From positions 1-64,000 of the forward strand of contig CALGAW010000037.1 of the NCBI GenBank assembly GCA_937959115.1: DNA of 64,000 bases, given 5' to 3'. The notes under the pieces are model-generated. The model made no database searches. It worked only from the letters and a program-made list of their open reading frames with translations, and was not told the DNA's origin. Below, piece after piece: positions 16,282 through 24,956 of the stretch. Positions within the stretch are counted from its first letter, which is position 1. Each line of letters starts with the position of its first letter. The DNA comes from an uncultured Saprospiraceae bacterium (GTDB lineage Bacteria > Bacteroidota > Bacteroidia > Chitinophagales > Saprospiraceae). The position numbers and the translations under genes were made by a program.

Positions 16282-18282
16282 TTATTTGAAGTAGACAATT
16301 TGTTCAGAATCTCCGTTATTCGTTGCATTACATTCACCACCACTTGTCGGAACTATCGTAGCTGTAAACGTAGTAGTACCATCCGTGTTTTGAGGGTCAT
16401 ATTCAGGTTGAATTCCTACAGCTAACAAGGTGTTGCCCGAGTAAGTGCCTGTGAATGTGAATTCATAGTAGATACCCATATCAGTATAGGACCACACAGA
16501 ATTATCGACCGGCGTCAATGCCACATTTGTGAGATTCGGATCCCAGATAACAGTGAGCCTTGGGTCAGCTGGAATTCTTATTTTGATTGGTGTGCCATCC
16601 GTAACCCTGCTGTTTAGTTCTTGTATCGTTATTGCAATCCCAATAGTAGATTTGCCGCTCAAAGAAGTTGGCAGAACAAGTAAAGAAAGGGCTAAGTCCT
16701 GACAGTCGTCAACACCATCTTTAGGGTCTCCAGTAGTTGTACACTCTTGATAGTTTGTTAATCCACCGTTGTCACAATCTTTAGAAGCAAGTGGATGGTT
16801 GGCATTACCATCAATGATTGTACAGATATTTACACTGGCGTTTGCAACAGCTGCTAAGCAATCATCTGTGCCGCTTGAAGGGTCGTACCCTGCATCACAT
16901 TCGGCTTTATTGCTTATACCTCCACCATCACAGTCCTCTAGGCCGATTGGGTGGTTGGGATCGCCTGATAGAAATATGCAAATGTCAATATTTTGTTCTG
17001 AAACCGTCTGACAATCGAATACGAACTCAAAAACACGGACATGTCCAGCATAGGTGCCCGCATCAGCGTTATTCAATCCACCTCCAGCCACAACACTTCC
17101 ATCATTGGAAAGCGCGACATCATACCCAAACCAATCGCCTGCGTTTTCTGAATCGATGTCCGTTCCTTTTTGTACCCACAGCGCTCCATCAAACTCATAC
17201 ACAGCTACCTTTCCACCATCAGGATTTGAGCTGCCGTCATTACGGATTGCTCCAACGGCGGCAATCGAACCATCACCAGACAATGCAACAGAATACCCAA
17301 ACCAGTCTACTAGTGATTCGCCAATCAGATCTTGTCCTTGCTGTGACCAAGAGCCTCCTGAAAACTCGTAAACACGGGCCACACCTGCTTGATATCCACC
17401 TCCATTTGTATTGTGTGTGCCACCAACAATTAGTTTATTACCATCAGAAGCCAAGGAAACGCTCCAACCGAATCGATCACCAGCAGCTCCATCGATGTCA
17501 ATGCCTTTTTGTACCCAGTTTGTCCCGTCAAAGGTGAACACACGTGCATGTCCCGCCTCCGTGCCGTTTCCTTGGTTTTTGTAAGCACCAATTGCGATTG
17601 TATTCCCATCATCTGACAAAGACAAGGACCAACCAGAGTTATCTCCAGCAGCTTCTCCGTCAATGTCTGCTCCTTTGGGCATCCAGTTTGCTCCGTTGAA
17701 AGTTAAAACCCGCACATGTCCAGCATCATTAAAGCTACCATCATTGTGTGTGGCGCCTATTGCAAGGGTATTACCATCAGAAGACAGGTCTACTTTGAAT
17801 CCCGCATAGTCAAACGAGGCTTCTCCACCTAGGTCGGCTCCAATTTGTGTCCAGGTGCCGTTCATTAGTCTGTGCACTCTGGTTTGCCCTGAGGCGCCGC
17901 CTGTTGCGTTGCTGTACCGTGCTCCTGCAGCCACCGTCATGCCGTCATCTGAGATGGCTACAGAAGTGCCAGACCAGTCTCCTACGTCTTCCCCATCAAT
18001 GTCTGCTCCAACTTGAGTCCAAGTATTCGTATTGTCTAGGGAGTAAACTCTTGTTTGACCAGCATCGATACCCGCATCATCATTTTGTTCAGCACCGATA
18101 GCAATTGTTTTGCCATCTGGTGTAAGTGAAATGGAGGATCCTGAATAATCATTCATGGCTTCACCGTCAATATCTTGACCGACTTGCATTTGAGCTGAAA
18201 GGGATAATAAATTTATTTGAACAAAAATAATGCATAGTGTTTTAATTAGTAGGGTGCTAGGCAGGGTTGGTTTGATTTTCAT
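16282..18282 (-). CDS. Secreted propeller protein with Cys-rich repeats
   Basis: 666 residues. A signal peptide (residues ~11-31, L-I-K-T-L-C-I-I-F-V) is followed by about seven ~50-residue FG-GAP-like blades (I-D-G-E-A-x-G-D-x-S-G, S-L-S-D-D-G-N-T-I-A-I-G-A, A-G-H-V-R-V-F) up to ~430. Two Cys motifs follow, E-D-C-D-G-G-G-I-S-N-K-A-E-C and K-D-C-D-N-G-G-L-T-N-Y-Q-E-C (~455-545). The final ~125 residues match the end of the 436-residue protein at 9412 (I-W-D-P-N-L-T, E-Y-D-P-Q-N-T-D-G-T-T, ending SEQIVYFK). Probably exported by T9SS or a related route. The blade repeats are similar enough in DNA to be subject to slippage. Ligand unknown. Confidence 0.75.
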   Translation of the reverse strand: MKIKPTLPSTLLIKTLCIIFVQINLLSLSAQMQVGQDIDGEAMNDYSGSSISLTPDGKTIAIGAEQNDDAGIDAGQTRVYSLDNTNTWTQVGADIDGEDVGDWSGTSVAISDDGMTVAAGARYSNATGGASGQTRVHRLMNGTWTQIGADLGGEASFDYAGFKVDLSSDGNTLAIGATHNDGSFNDAGHVRVLTFNGANWMPKGADIDGEAAGDNSGWSLSLSDDGNTIAIGAYKNQGNGTEAGHARVFTFDGTNWVQKGIDIDGAAGDRFGWSVSLASDGNKLIVGGTHNTNGGGYQAGVARVYEFSGGSWSQQGQDLIGESLVDWFGYSVALSGDGSIAAVGAIRNDGSSNPDGGKVAVYEFDGALWVQKGTDIDSENAGDWFGYDVALSNDGSVVAGGGLNNADAGTYAGHVRVFEFVFDCQTVSEQNIDICIFLSGDPNHPIGLEDCDGGGISNKAECDAGYDPSSGTDDCLAAVANASVNICTIIDGNANHPLASKDCDNGGLTNYQECTTTGDPKDGVDDCQDLALSLLVLPTSLSGKSTIGIAITIQELNSRVTDGTPIKIRIPADPRLTVIWDPNLTNVALTPVDNSVWSYTDMGIYYEFTFTGTYSGNTLLAVGIQPEYDPQNTDGTTTFTATIVPTSGGECNATNNGDSEQIVYFK

Positions 18283-18609
18283 GTTGATTGGCTTGCTAGT
18301 TTTAAAATTGGTAGAAGTTCGAAATTAAGAAAAATATATCATTTTATAATGAAGAATCCATGATCTTATTTATTGAATTGGCCCTATAATTGTTTTATAA
18401 AAAGCACTGTTTTGTACAAAACACGAGCTTAAATTATAATCAAAGAATTTAAATTGAATGTTTGATGATTTAAATTCCTTTATACAAATAATAAACGCAT
18501 TGATTTGTTTATGTAAATTAAATGGTGTAATTTAACTTTTCCTGAGAAACTCTTTTAGAAAAAATCCATTAAACCTTTCTAAATCAGAGCTTTACTAAAA
18601 AATGTTATT
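18283..18609. other. A+T-rich intergenic region with a perfect 16-bp palindrome
   Basis: No coding frame is seen in 327 bases. TGTTTTGTACAAAACA at 18408-18423 is a perfect palindrome, about 190 bp upstream of the small lipoprotein and 125 bp upstream of the divergent propeller gene. It could be an operator for a dimeric regulator, but there is no independent evidence. Confidence 0.4.
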
Positions 18610-18789
18610 ATGAAAAAAAGAACGGTTTATTTATTGATTTTTCTATTTATTGCAGCACTCTCTTTTTCAGTAAGTAGTTGTAATCGAGAAGGTTGTCCAG
18701 CAAATAAAAATTTGCATACTAAGACAGATAAAAAAGGAAATTTCAAAGTGAAAAAATCAAAGTCTGGCCTATTTCCAAAAGGCATGTAG
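18610..18789 (+). CDS. Small lipoprotein, 59 residues
   Basis: The frame runs from ATG at 18610 to TAG at 18787-18789. MKKRTVYLLIFLFIAAL is a lipoprotein signal ending in the lipobox-like S-V-S-S-C, with Cys24 as the predicted lipidation site. The mature part is basic and short: N-R-E-G-C-P-A-N-K, K-T-D-K-K-G-N-F-K-V, K-S-G-L-F-P-K-G-M. I have no firm family name, though tiny Lys/Gly-rich lipoproteins of this kind are common in Bacteroidota. It stands 51 bp upstream of the acyl-CoA dehydrogenase gene on the same strand and may be co-transcribed. Confidence 0.7.
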   Translation: MKKRTVYLLIFLFIAALSFSVSSCNREGCPANKNLHTKTDKKGNFKVKKSKSGLFPKGM

Positions 18790-18840
18790 ATTTCGTTCAC
18801 TATCGTTTATTAATACCTATAATTTGCACACTAAATTCAT

Positions 18841-20010
18841 ATGATTTACGAATTAACCGAGGAGCAGTTGGCAGTACAAGAAGCTGCAAGAGAATTCACA
18901 CAAAACGTACTAAAGCCAGGCGTTATTGATCGTGATAGAGACATGAAATACCCCAAAGAGGAAGTGGAAAAGATGAAAGAAATGGGATTCATGGGAATGA
19001 TGGTTGATCCTGCCTATAATGGTGGTGGTATGGATACTATTTCCTACGTATTGGCAATGGAAGAACTCTCTAAGGTAGACAGCTCTGCTTCTGTCATCAT
19101 GTCAGTTAACAACTCACTTGTTTGCTGGGGAATAGAAGAATATGGATCTGAAGATCAAAAACAAAAGTACCTTTCAAAGTTGACGACTGGTGAGTTTATT
19201 GGCGCTTTTTGCCTTTCAGAACCTGAAGCTGGGAGCGATGCAACAAGCCAACGGACAACAGCAATTGATATGGGTGACCATTACCTCTTAAATGGTACAA
19301 AAAACTGGATTACAAATGGCGGTACATCTGATGTACACCTTGTCATTGCTCAATCGAATAAAGAAGCAGGTCACCGTGGCATTAATGTGTTAATTGTTGA
19401 AGCAGGATGGGATGGTGTCCAAATTGGTGGCAAGGAAGATAAACTAGGTATCAGAGCGTCTGACACCCACTCAATTATGTATTCTGATGTGAAAGTGCCT
19501 AAGGCAAATCGCATCGGTGAAGATGGTTTTGGATTTAAGTTTGCCATGAAAACGCTTGCTGGCGGACGAATTGGTATTGCCGCACAGGCATTAGGCATTG
19601 CCGCTGGAGCTTATGAGTTAGCACTTGCCTACTCAAAAGAGCGAGAAGCCTTCGGAAAGCCTATTCACAAGCATCAAGCAATTGCTTTCAAGCTTGCAGA
19701 TATGGCAACGCGCATTGAAGCTGCACGATTACTCGTTTACAGAGCTGCGTGGTTAAAAGATATCGGAGAAAAGTATGATACTGCAAGCGCAATGGCCAAA
19801 GTATTCGCTTCAGAAACTGCCATGTGGGTCACAACAGAAGCGGTGCAAGTACATGGTGGATACGGTTTTGTGAAGGAATATCATGTGGAACGACTCATGC
19901 GGGATGCCAAGATCACTCAAATCTATGAAGGAACGTCTGAAATTCAGAGGATTGTACTTTCTAGAGATGTGTTAAGAGATAAGTTATATATGCCGATGCC
20001 TTTGAGCTAA
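18841..20010 (+). CDS. Acyl-CoA dehydrogenase
   Basis: A 389-residue FAD-dependent dehydrogenase that introduces the alpha-beta double bond into acyl-CoA. Visible signatures: F-C-L-S-E-P-E-A-G-S-D-A near 125 (FAD/substrate loop), N-G-T-K-N-W-I-T-N-G near 155, R-E-A-F-G-K-P-I near 270, Q-V-H-G-G-Y-G-F near 340 and the catalytic-Glu context Q-I-Y-E-G-T-S-E-I-Q-R near 365. The length and motifs fit the short/branched-chain (butyryl-CoA or isovaleryl-CoA) group; chain length cannot be decided. It is cytoplasmic and passes electrons to ETF. No fatty-acid-oxidation genes are adjacent. Confidence 0.93.
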   Translation: MIYELTEEQLAVQEAAREFTQNVLKPGVIDRDRDMKYPKEEVEKMKEMGFMGMMVDPAYNGGGMDTISYVLAMEELSKVDSSASVIMSVNNSLVCWGIEEYGSEDQKQKYLSKLTTGEFIGAFCLSEPEAGSDATSQRTTAIDMGDHYLLNGTKNWITNGGTSDVHLVIAQSNKEAGHRGINVLIVEAGWDGVQIGGKEDKLGIRASDTHSIMYSDVKVPKANRIGEDGFGFKFAMKTLAGGRIGIAAQALGIAAGAYELALAYSKEREAFGKPIHKHQAIAFKLADMATRIEAARLLVYRAAWLKDIGEKYDTASAMAKVFASETAMWVTTEAVQVHGGYGFVKEYHVERLMRDAKITQIYEGTSEIQRIVLSRDVLRDKLYMPMPLS

Positions 20011-20121
20011 ATTTATTAGGGTAGTCAGGGGTGTTGCCATTACTTAGGAGTCAAACTCCCTTGCTAGATAGATATTTAGTTTGCTGTTTTTATCTGCCTT
20101 TTCCTGCAAACCACCCCGTTT

Positions 20122-21240
20122 TTAAATACCAATTTCGTAAACATTATATCGTTTATAAATTTCTCCATTAACGACCTCCATACCTCGTTTCATCATATCA
20201 TTGTCTTCAAGAATCCATGAGGCTTCGGCGTATTCGATATTCAGTTTAAATCCGTTTTCAATAATGGTCTTATAAAACGCGGCATCGATTCCTTTTCGTT
20301 GATACTTAGGTAAAATACCGAGCACAATAATACGCATCCACTTGATTTCTTTTCGCTTAGTAAATATTTTTAGAAAATTAAATGGTAACAATCTTCCATT
20401 CATCTGTTTGAACACATGATTAAAGTCTAAAACTGCTATTGCTACTCCGATAACTTTGTTGTCAATTTCACCAAAAAGAATTAAGGAGGGTTCTGCGATT
20501 GGCTTAATGTCAGCAGCCAGTTCATCTACTTCTTTATCAGAAAGGGGGACGAATCCATAATTGTGTTCCCAGGCTTCATTCCAAATATTTTTGATGTGTT
20601 GGACTTCTTCTTTTATTTTTTTCATGTTCACTTGGCGAATCTTGAGTCCGAAGCGTTCTTTCGCAATCGTTGCTACTCGGCTCATTTTTTCGTTGTCCAT
20701 CACATTTTCCTTTCTCATTTTATAGGCGAGCAGCCCCATCGTCTTTTTAAACCCGTAATTGGTAATTAAATCAATATAATAAGAAGGATTATAAGTCATC
20801 ATAAATCTGGGAGGATCGTCAAACCCTTCCACCAATAAACCGTAGTCATGATTACTAGAAGGACTTGCAGGACCATGCATAATATTCAATCCTTTGCTAG
20901 TCAACCATTCCTTAGCAGTGTCAAATAATTTATTTGCAACTTCTTGATCATCAATGCATTCGAAGTAGCCAAAGAATCCGGTTTTATCCTGATGAACTTC
21001 ATTATAGAGATCGTTTTTAATGGCGGCAATTCGTCCAATTATCTCTCCATTTTTCAATGCAATAAATAACTGAATCTCCCCAAAGTCAAAGAAAGAGAAC
21101 TTTGGTTTGAACCTGTTTTTTAAGTCCATTAGTAACGGTGGCACCCAATTTGGGTCATTTTGATATATTTTCCATGGAAATTTTAAAAAAATGTTTAGTT
21201 CTTTTTTGTTTTTCCAATTAATTGGGTTTATTTTTATCAT
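20122..21240 (-). CDS. GNAT-like acyltransferase family protein
   Basis: 372 residues, no signal peptide. The N-terminal signature F-L-K-F-P-W-K-I-Y-Q-N-D-P-N-W-V-P-P-L belongs to a conserved Bacteroidota family usually annotated as N-acetyltransferase-like. The region I-G-R-I-A-A-I-K-N-D and the C-terminal I-V-L-G-I-L-P-K-Y-Q-R-K-G-I-D resemble the acetyl-CoA-binding loop of GNAT folds. P-A-S-P-S-S-N-H-D-Y-G-L-L-V-E-G-F-D is a family motif. The substrate is unknown. It is convergent with the acyl-CoA dehydrogenase gene. The family assignment is good, the activity is inferred. Confidence 0.7.
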   Translation of the reverse strand: MIKINPINWKNKKELNIFLKFPWKIYQNDPNWVPPLLMDLKNRFKPKFSFFDFGEIQLFIALKNGEIIGRIAAIKNDLYNEVHQDKTGFFGYFECIDDQEVANKLFDTAKEWLTSKGLNIMHGPASPSSNHDYGLLVEGFDDPPRFMMTYNPSYYIDLITNYGFKKTMGLLAYKMRKENVMDNEKMSRVATIAKERFGLKIRQVNMKKIKEEVQHIKNIWNEAWEHNYGFVPLSDKEVDELAADIKPIAEPSLILFGEIDNKVIGVAIAVLDFNHVFKQMNGRLLPFNFLKIFTKRKEIKWMRIIVLGILPKYQRKGIDAAFYKTIIENGFKLNIEYAEASWILEDNDMMKRGMEVVNGEIYKRYNVYEIGI

Positions 21241-21498
21241 GTAATTTAACAGTTAGGTTCAAGTTTAGCTTACTAGTTGAGAATGAAATAATTGTTTGTT
21301 ATCCCATATACATCAAAGACTAGCGGAAAAATAGAAAAATTAATCGTAGATACAAATCAAATTTTCCTATCGTTAGTAATTATTTTTATCAATATTGAAT
21401 AATAAGTCTAATTGAAAATTATTAGCATTATTGTTTTTAATTTCATGATATTATTGGTATATTTACTCTAAGTCTAACAGAATTAAATATTTATAATT

Positions 21499-23139
21499 AT
21501 GAGAAATTTTATCTTGAGTTTATCAGTTGTATTTTTTTCAATACAAGCATTTGGGCAACTTTACAATGATGGAGGTGTGATTTTTATCAGCTCTGGTGGT
21601 TTAGTTCATGCTGAAACAAATGTTCATAATACTAATTCTGGAACAGTAACCAATAATGGTACGCTAACAACGACTTCAGATTTTGAGAATAGTGGTTCAG
21701 GTATTACCGATGGAGATGGAGACTATAACATTCATGGTAATTGGAACAATACTGCAACCTATAATTCAGGAACGTCAACAGTAAATCTTACAGACGCTGG
21801 AAATACAGTAGTTACTTCTGGAGGTGATTCATTTCACGATTTAGAAGTTAGTAAAACTGCTGGGAACAATGTAATCCTACAAGATGAAATGACTGTGTCA
21901 AATTCATTAAGTTGGACTTCAGACAACAATAAAATACTCCTTGGTAATAATAATCTAGTACTAGAATCAAGTGCTACTGTTTCTGGTAATGACGCAAACG
22001 ATTATGTTGTTACTGGCGGTACTGGTGAAATGGTGAAGGAAGGACTTACTTCAGCATTTACTTATCCTGTAGGATATAACGCTTCTACTTATAACCCTGT
22101 AACGATTACTCAAGCTGGAACGGCTGACGATTTAGGTGTTCGCGCCATGGAAAACATGTTGGATGCTGGTATGACTGGTGCTCCACTTACTGACGATGCA
22201 GTAGATGCTAGTTGGGTGATTTCTGAAGGAACTGCTGGTGGTTCAAATGTAACTGTTGCTCCTGAATGGGCAACTAGTGATGAGTTAGGAACGTTCGATA
22301 GAGCTCAAAGTGTTGTTTATAGATATGATGGATCGGATTGGACTTCAGATGGAGCGCCTTTAACAGCAGCTACTGGTTCAAACCCATACAGCCAAACTAG
22401 ATCAGGAATTACGACATTAGGCGTATTTGCAATAGGCGGTTCTTCACTTCAAGGAGGAATTCTTGTTGATGTATCTGTATTCTTAGAAGGTCCATACGCA
22501 GGAAGCGGAACTATGGATGATGACCTAAGAGCTGGAGGAGACATCCCAACAACTGAACCTTTTACTGGACTCGCTAACTTTACTCACGTAAACGATGGTG
22601 GTGGTGAAACTGTTATGCCTGCAGTACTTGCTGTTACAGGAAACAATGCAATAGTTGACTGGGTATTTCTTGAAGTAAGAGATGCAACAACACTTACTAC
22701 CGTTATCAGTACACGATCTGGCTTACTACAAGCAGATGGCGATGTAGTAGATGTAGATGGTACTTCACCTGTTGAGTTCACAAACTTACAGCCTGGAAGT
22801 TACTACGTAGTTGTAAATCATAGAAACCATTTAGAAATTATGACTCCTGGTGCATTGCCATTGTCAAGAACACCATATCCACATGACTTTACTACTGGTG
22901 CTGCATACGGCAACCTTTCCGGAAATGTTCAAAAGAACCTAGGTGGTGGAGAATTCGGAATGTATGAAGGAGATGTAAATAATGACGGAGTAATCAATGC
23001 CAGCGATAGAAGTATGGCTTGGAACTTCAGAAATCAAACTGGCTACCTAAACACAGATTCCAACTTGGATGGTGTTACAAATGCTGGTGATAGAAGTCAA
23101 ATCTGGAACAACAGAAACTTATTTACTGCGGTACCTTAA
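21499..23139 (+). CDS. Secreted adhesin-like protein with dockerin-like C-terminal module
   Basis: 546 residues. Signal peptide MRNFILSLSVVFFSIQAFGQ. Residues ~22-320 are Gly/Asn/Thr-rich beta repeats of the kind found in Bacteroidota surface proteins (I-H-G-N-W-N-N-T, L-E-V-S-K-T-A-G-N-N-V, G-T-G-E-M-V-K). From ~325 comes the shared module: V-S-V-F-L-E-G-P-Y, D-W-V-F-L-E-V-R-D, S-Y-Y-V-V-V-N-H-R-N-H-L, then GDVNNDGVINASDRS and SNLDGVTNAGDRS, ending NRNLFTAVP. This is the only plus-strand copy with two complete loops. The next gene, 56 bp downstream, encodes a T9SS-tailed protein with a possible cohesin-like domain, so the pair may be expressed and act together. Confidence 0.75.
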   Translation: MRNFILSLSVVFFSIQAFGQLYNDGGVIFISSGGLVHAETNVHNTNSGTVTNNGTLTTTSDFENSGSGITDGDGDYNIHGNWNNTATYNSGTSTVNLTDAGNTVVTSGGDSFHDLEVSKTAGNNVILQDEMTVSNSLSWTSDNNKILLGNNNLVLESSATVSGNDANDYVVTGGTGEMVKEGLTSAFTYPVGYNASTYNPVTITQAGTADDLGVRAMENMLDAGMTGAPLTDDAVDASWVISEGTAGGSNVTVAPEWATSDELGTFDRAQSVVYRYDGSDWTSDGAPLTAATGSNPYSQTRSGITTLGVFAIGGSSLQGGILVDVSVFLEGPYAGSGTMDDDLRAGGDIPTTEPFTGLANFTHVNDGGGETVMPAVLAVTGNNAIVDWVFLEVRDATTLTTVISTRSGLLQADGDVVDVDGTSPVEFTNLQPGSYYVVVNHRNHLEIMTPGALPLSRTPYPHDFTTGAAYGNLSGNVQKNLGGGEFGMYEGDVNNDGVINASDRSMAWNFRNQTGYLNTDSNLDGVTNAGDRSQIWNNRNLFTAVP

Positions 23140-23195
23140 TTGGGACGCAGTATTTTGATATTAATAAATGTCCAACTAAATAAAAATTATTACCC

Positions 23196-24416
23196 ATGAA
23201 GAAAGTTCTACTTTTTTTCTTACTCATTGTTATCGCAAATACCAGCTACGCCCAAATGTGGGTTGATGGTTGTCCAGGCACAGATATAGTACTAGAAGTA
23301 ATCGAGGTCAAAGGAGCAGATGTTGTATTTGAAGTTAGGCTAAAACAAGCATCCAACAGTATGTGTGGGTCTTTCGGTCTAGGAAGCACAGATTTTGTAT
23401 TAGATTACAATAATGCTGCTTTTCCAAACGCATCAATTACTCCAATGTCAGGTTTCTGTGATTTCGTTAATAAAGGCGGAGTCGGTACTACGGTACAGAT
23501 CGTTTACGAAGCACTAGGTACTTCAGTTGCAATTAATGGCGCTCCTGGTTCTGAACAAATTGTTTTAAATCTTAATGCTCCAGCACCTACTAATCAAGGT
23601 CAATTTGATTCTGGTGTTGCCATTATAGATGATGCGAAATTTTATACCTTTGGTCGATTCACCTTGTCTGGTTATGATGGGACTAGCCCATTAGGGTTAA
23701 ACTGGGCCGTTCCTCCTTTCGGGGGAGGTGGCAGTGGTCTTTCAACCCTTGTTTTTGGTTTGGAAGATGGTGATTTTGATAGTGATGGAACCTCGTTCTT
23801 ATCTGTTATGGTATTGATCAATAGCAGTAGCGTTTTACTTGATCTTGAGTTAACATCGTTTGACGCAGAAGTAAGCGGACGTACCCATGCTAAATTAGAC
23901 TGGGAAACTGCTATGGAATCTGAACTTAGCCACTTTATCGTTCAAAGAACTATTGATGGTACAAGTTGGACAGATGTAGCTACCGTTCAAGCAAACGGTA
24001 ATTCTAACACGTCACTTAATTATTCTTTCCTTGATAGAGATGTTTACACACTTGGAACAGGGAAAGCAAGATTCTACTATAGATTAAAATCAATTGATGT
24101 CGATGGTACGTTTGAGTTCTCAAATGTCGAATCAGTGATCTTCACCAGTAAAGATATCGATGGTGGCATAAGTGTTCAGCCAAACCCAGCGTTTGATTAC
24201 CTAGAGGTTGGTTTAAGTAAAAATGTAAATCAACTTTACAATGTTACTTACCAAATGGTTGATGTTAGCGGAAAAATTGTTGCTGAAGGTCAATTCGTAG
24301 ATGCATCTGTTAGGCTTGATGTAACACATGTTGCAACAGGAATGTACTTCTTAAGTGTTCTACATGATGGAGTAAAAGTTCTTGAACCACAAAAAGTGGT
24401 AATCGCCAGACCTTAA
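23196..24416 (+). CDS. T9SS type A sorting-domain protein with cohesin/Ig-like N-domain
   Basis: 406 residues. Signal peptide KKVLLFFLLIVIANTSYAQ. Residues ~25-200 form a beta-rich domain with two conserved Cys (C-G-S-F-G-L-G-S-T-D-F-V-L-D-Y-N and S-G-F-C-D-F) that resembles cohesin/Ig-type domains at the level of pattern only. About 230-320 is a fibronectin-like segment (L-T-S-F-D-A-E-V-S-G, F-I-V-Q-R-T-I-D-G-T-S-W, Y-Y-R-L-K-S-I-D-V-D-G) typical in front of the T9SS tail. The final ~75 residues (V-Q-P-N-P-A-F-D-Y-L, G-M-Y-F-L-S-V) are the tail itself. Likely cell-surface. Transcription ends at a strong hairpin at 24441. Confidence 0.75.
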   Translation: MKKVLLFFLLIVIANTSYAQMWVDGCPGTDIVLEVIEVKGADVVFEVRLKQASNSMCGSFGLGSTDFVLDYNNAAFPNASITPMSGFCDFVNKGGVGTTVQIVYEALGTSVAINGAPGSEQIVLNLNAPAPTNQGQFDSGVAIIDDAKFYTFGRFTLSGYDGTSPLGLNWAVPPFGGGGSGLSTLVFGLEDGDFDSDGTSFLSVMVLINSSSVLLDLELTSFDAEVSGRTHAKLDWETAMESELSHFIVQRTIDGTSWTDVATVQANGNSNTSLNYSFLDRDVYTLGTGKARFYYRLKSIDVDGTFEFSNVESVIFTSKDIDGGISVQPNPAFDYLEVGLSKNVNQLYNVTYQMVDVSGKIVAEGQFVDASVRLDVTHVATGMYFLSVLHDGVKVLEPQKVVIARP

Positions 24417-24440
24417 TCGCAAGCAAAAATATTTATTTAG

Positions 24441-24477
24441 AAATCCTGATCATTAATGGTCAGGATTTTCTTTTTTT
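24441..24477 (+). terminator. Shared terminator between converging units
   Basis: AAATCCTGA (24441-24449) pairs perfectly with TCAGGATTT (24460-24468), followed on the plus strand by a T-rich run. The rfaE2 stop codon on the other strand (24453-24455) lies in the loop, so the hairpin can serve both directions, more weakly leftwards. Confidence 0.85.
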
Positions 24478-24956
24478 ATCTTGTTAATAAAATTGGTTGT
24501 TGAAAACCCTTCCAGAAAAGGAAGGCTTAAGACTGCACCACCATGTTCTAATACCAACTCACTACCAACAATTTGGTCTGGTAGCCAGTCCCCACCTTTA
24601 ACGAGAATATCTGGAAGCATCTTTTCAATGAGTTCAATCGGAGTGTCTTGATCGAATAAGACTACAAGATCAACAAACTGCATAGAAGCCATTAGGGTAA
24701 CCCTAGATTCTTGGTCCTTTACAGGACGCTCAGTGCCTTTTAGTCGTGCTACAGAGGCATTGGAGTTGATTCCAATAACAAGGTAGTCACCAAGTGCTTT
24801 GGCTTCCATCAGATAGCTAAGATGACCTAAGTGAATTAAATCAAAGCAACCATTGGTGAAAACGACTTTCTTGTTCCTTTTTTTCCAACTATTAACTTGT
24901 CTTTCAGCTTCTGAAAGTGTTTTTATCTTTGCCCGAATTTGATCGTATGTATCCAT
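24453..24956 (-). CDS. rfaE2: D-glycero-beta-D-manno-heptose 1-phosphate adenylyltransferase
   Basis: A 167-residue nucleotidyltransferase joining ATP and heptose 1-phosphate to ADP-heptose for the lipopolysaccharide inner core. T-N-G-C-F-D-L-I-H-L-G-H carries the HxGH nucleotide-binding motif near residue 35, G-I-N-S-N-A-S-V lies near 65, and D-I-L-V-K-G-G-D-W near 135. It corresponds to the stand-alone C-terminal half of HldE, as usual in Bacteroidota. It overlaps the stop of the preceding flippase-like gene by one base and is the last gene of the panC operon. Confidence 0.93.
   Translation of the reverse strand: MDTYDQIRAKIKTLSEAERQVNSWKKRNKKVVFTNGCFDLIHLGHLSYLMEAKALGDYLVIGINSNASVARLKGTERPVKDQESRVTLMASMQFVDLVVLFDQDTPIELIEKMLPDILVKGGDWLPDQIVGSELVLEHGGAVLSLPFLEGFSTTNFINKIKKENPDH

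Noticed and set aside
16818-17537. 239-codon open frame on the plus strand
   Set aside because: It lies wholly antisense to the propeller repeats of the 666-residue protein; its repetitive His/Arg/Leu-rich product mirrors the repeat structure of the real gene, and it has no signal or domain.
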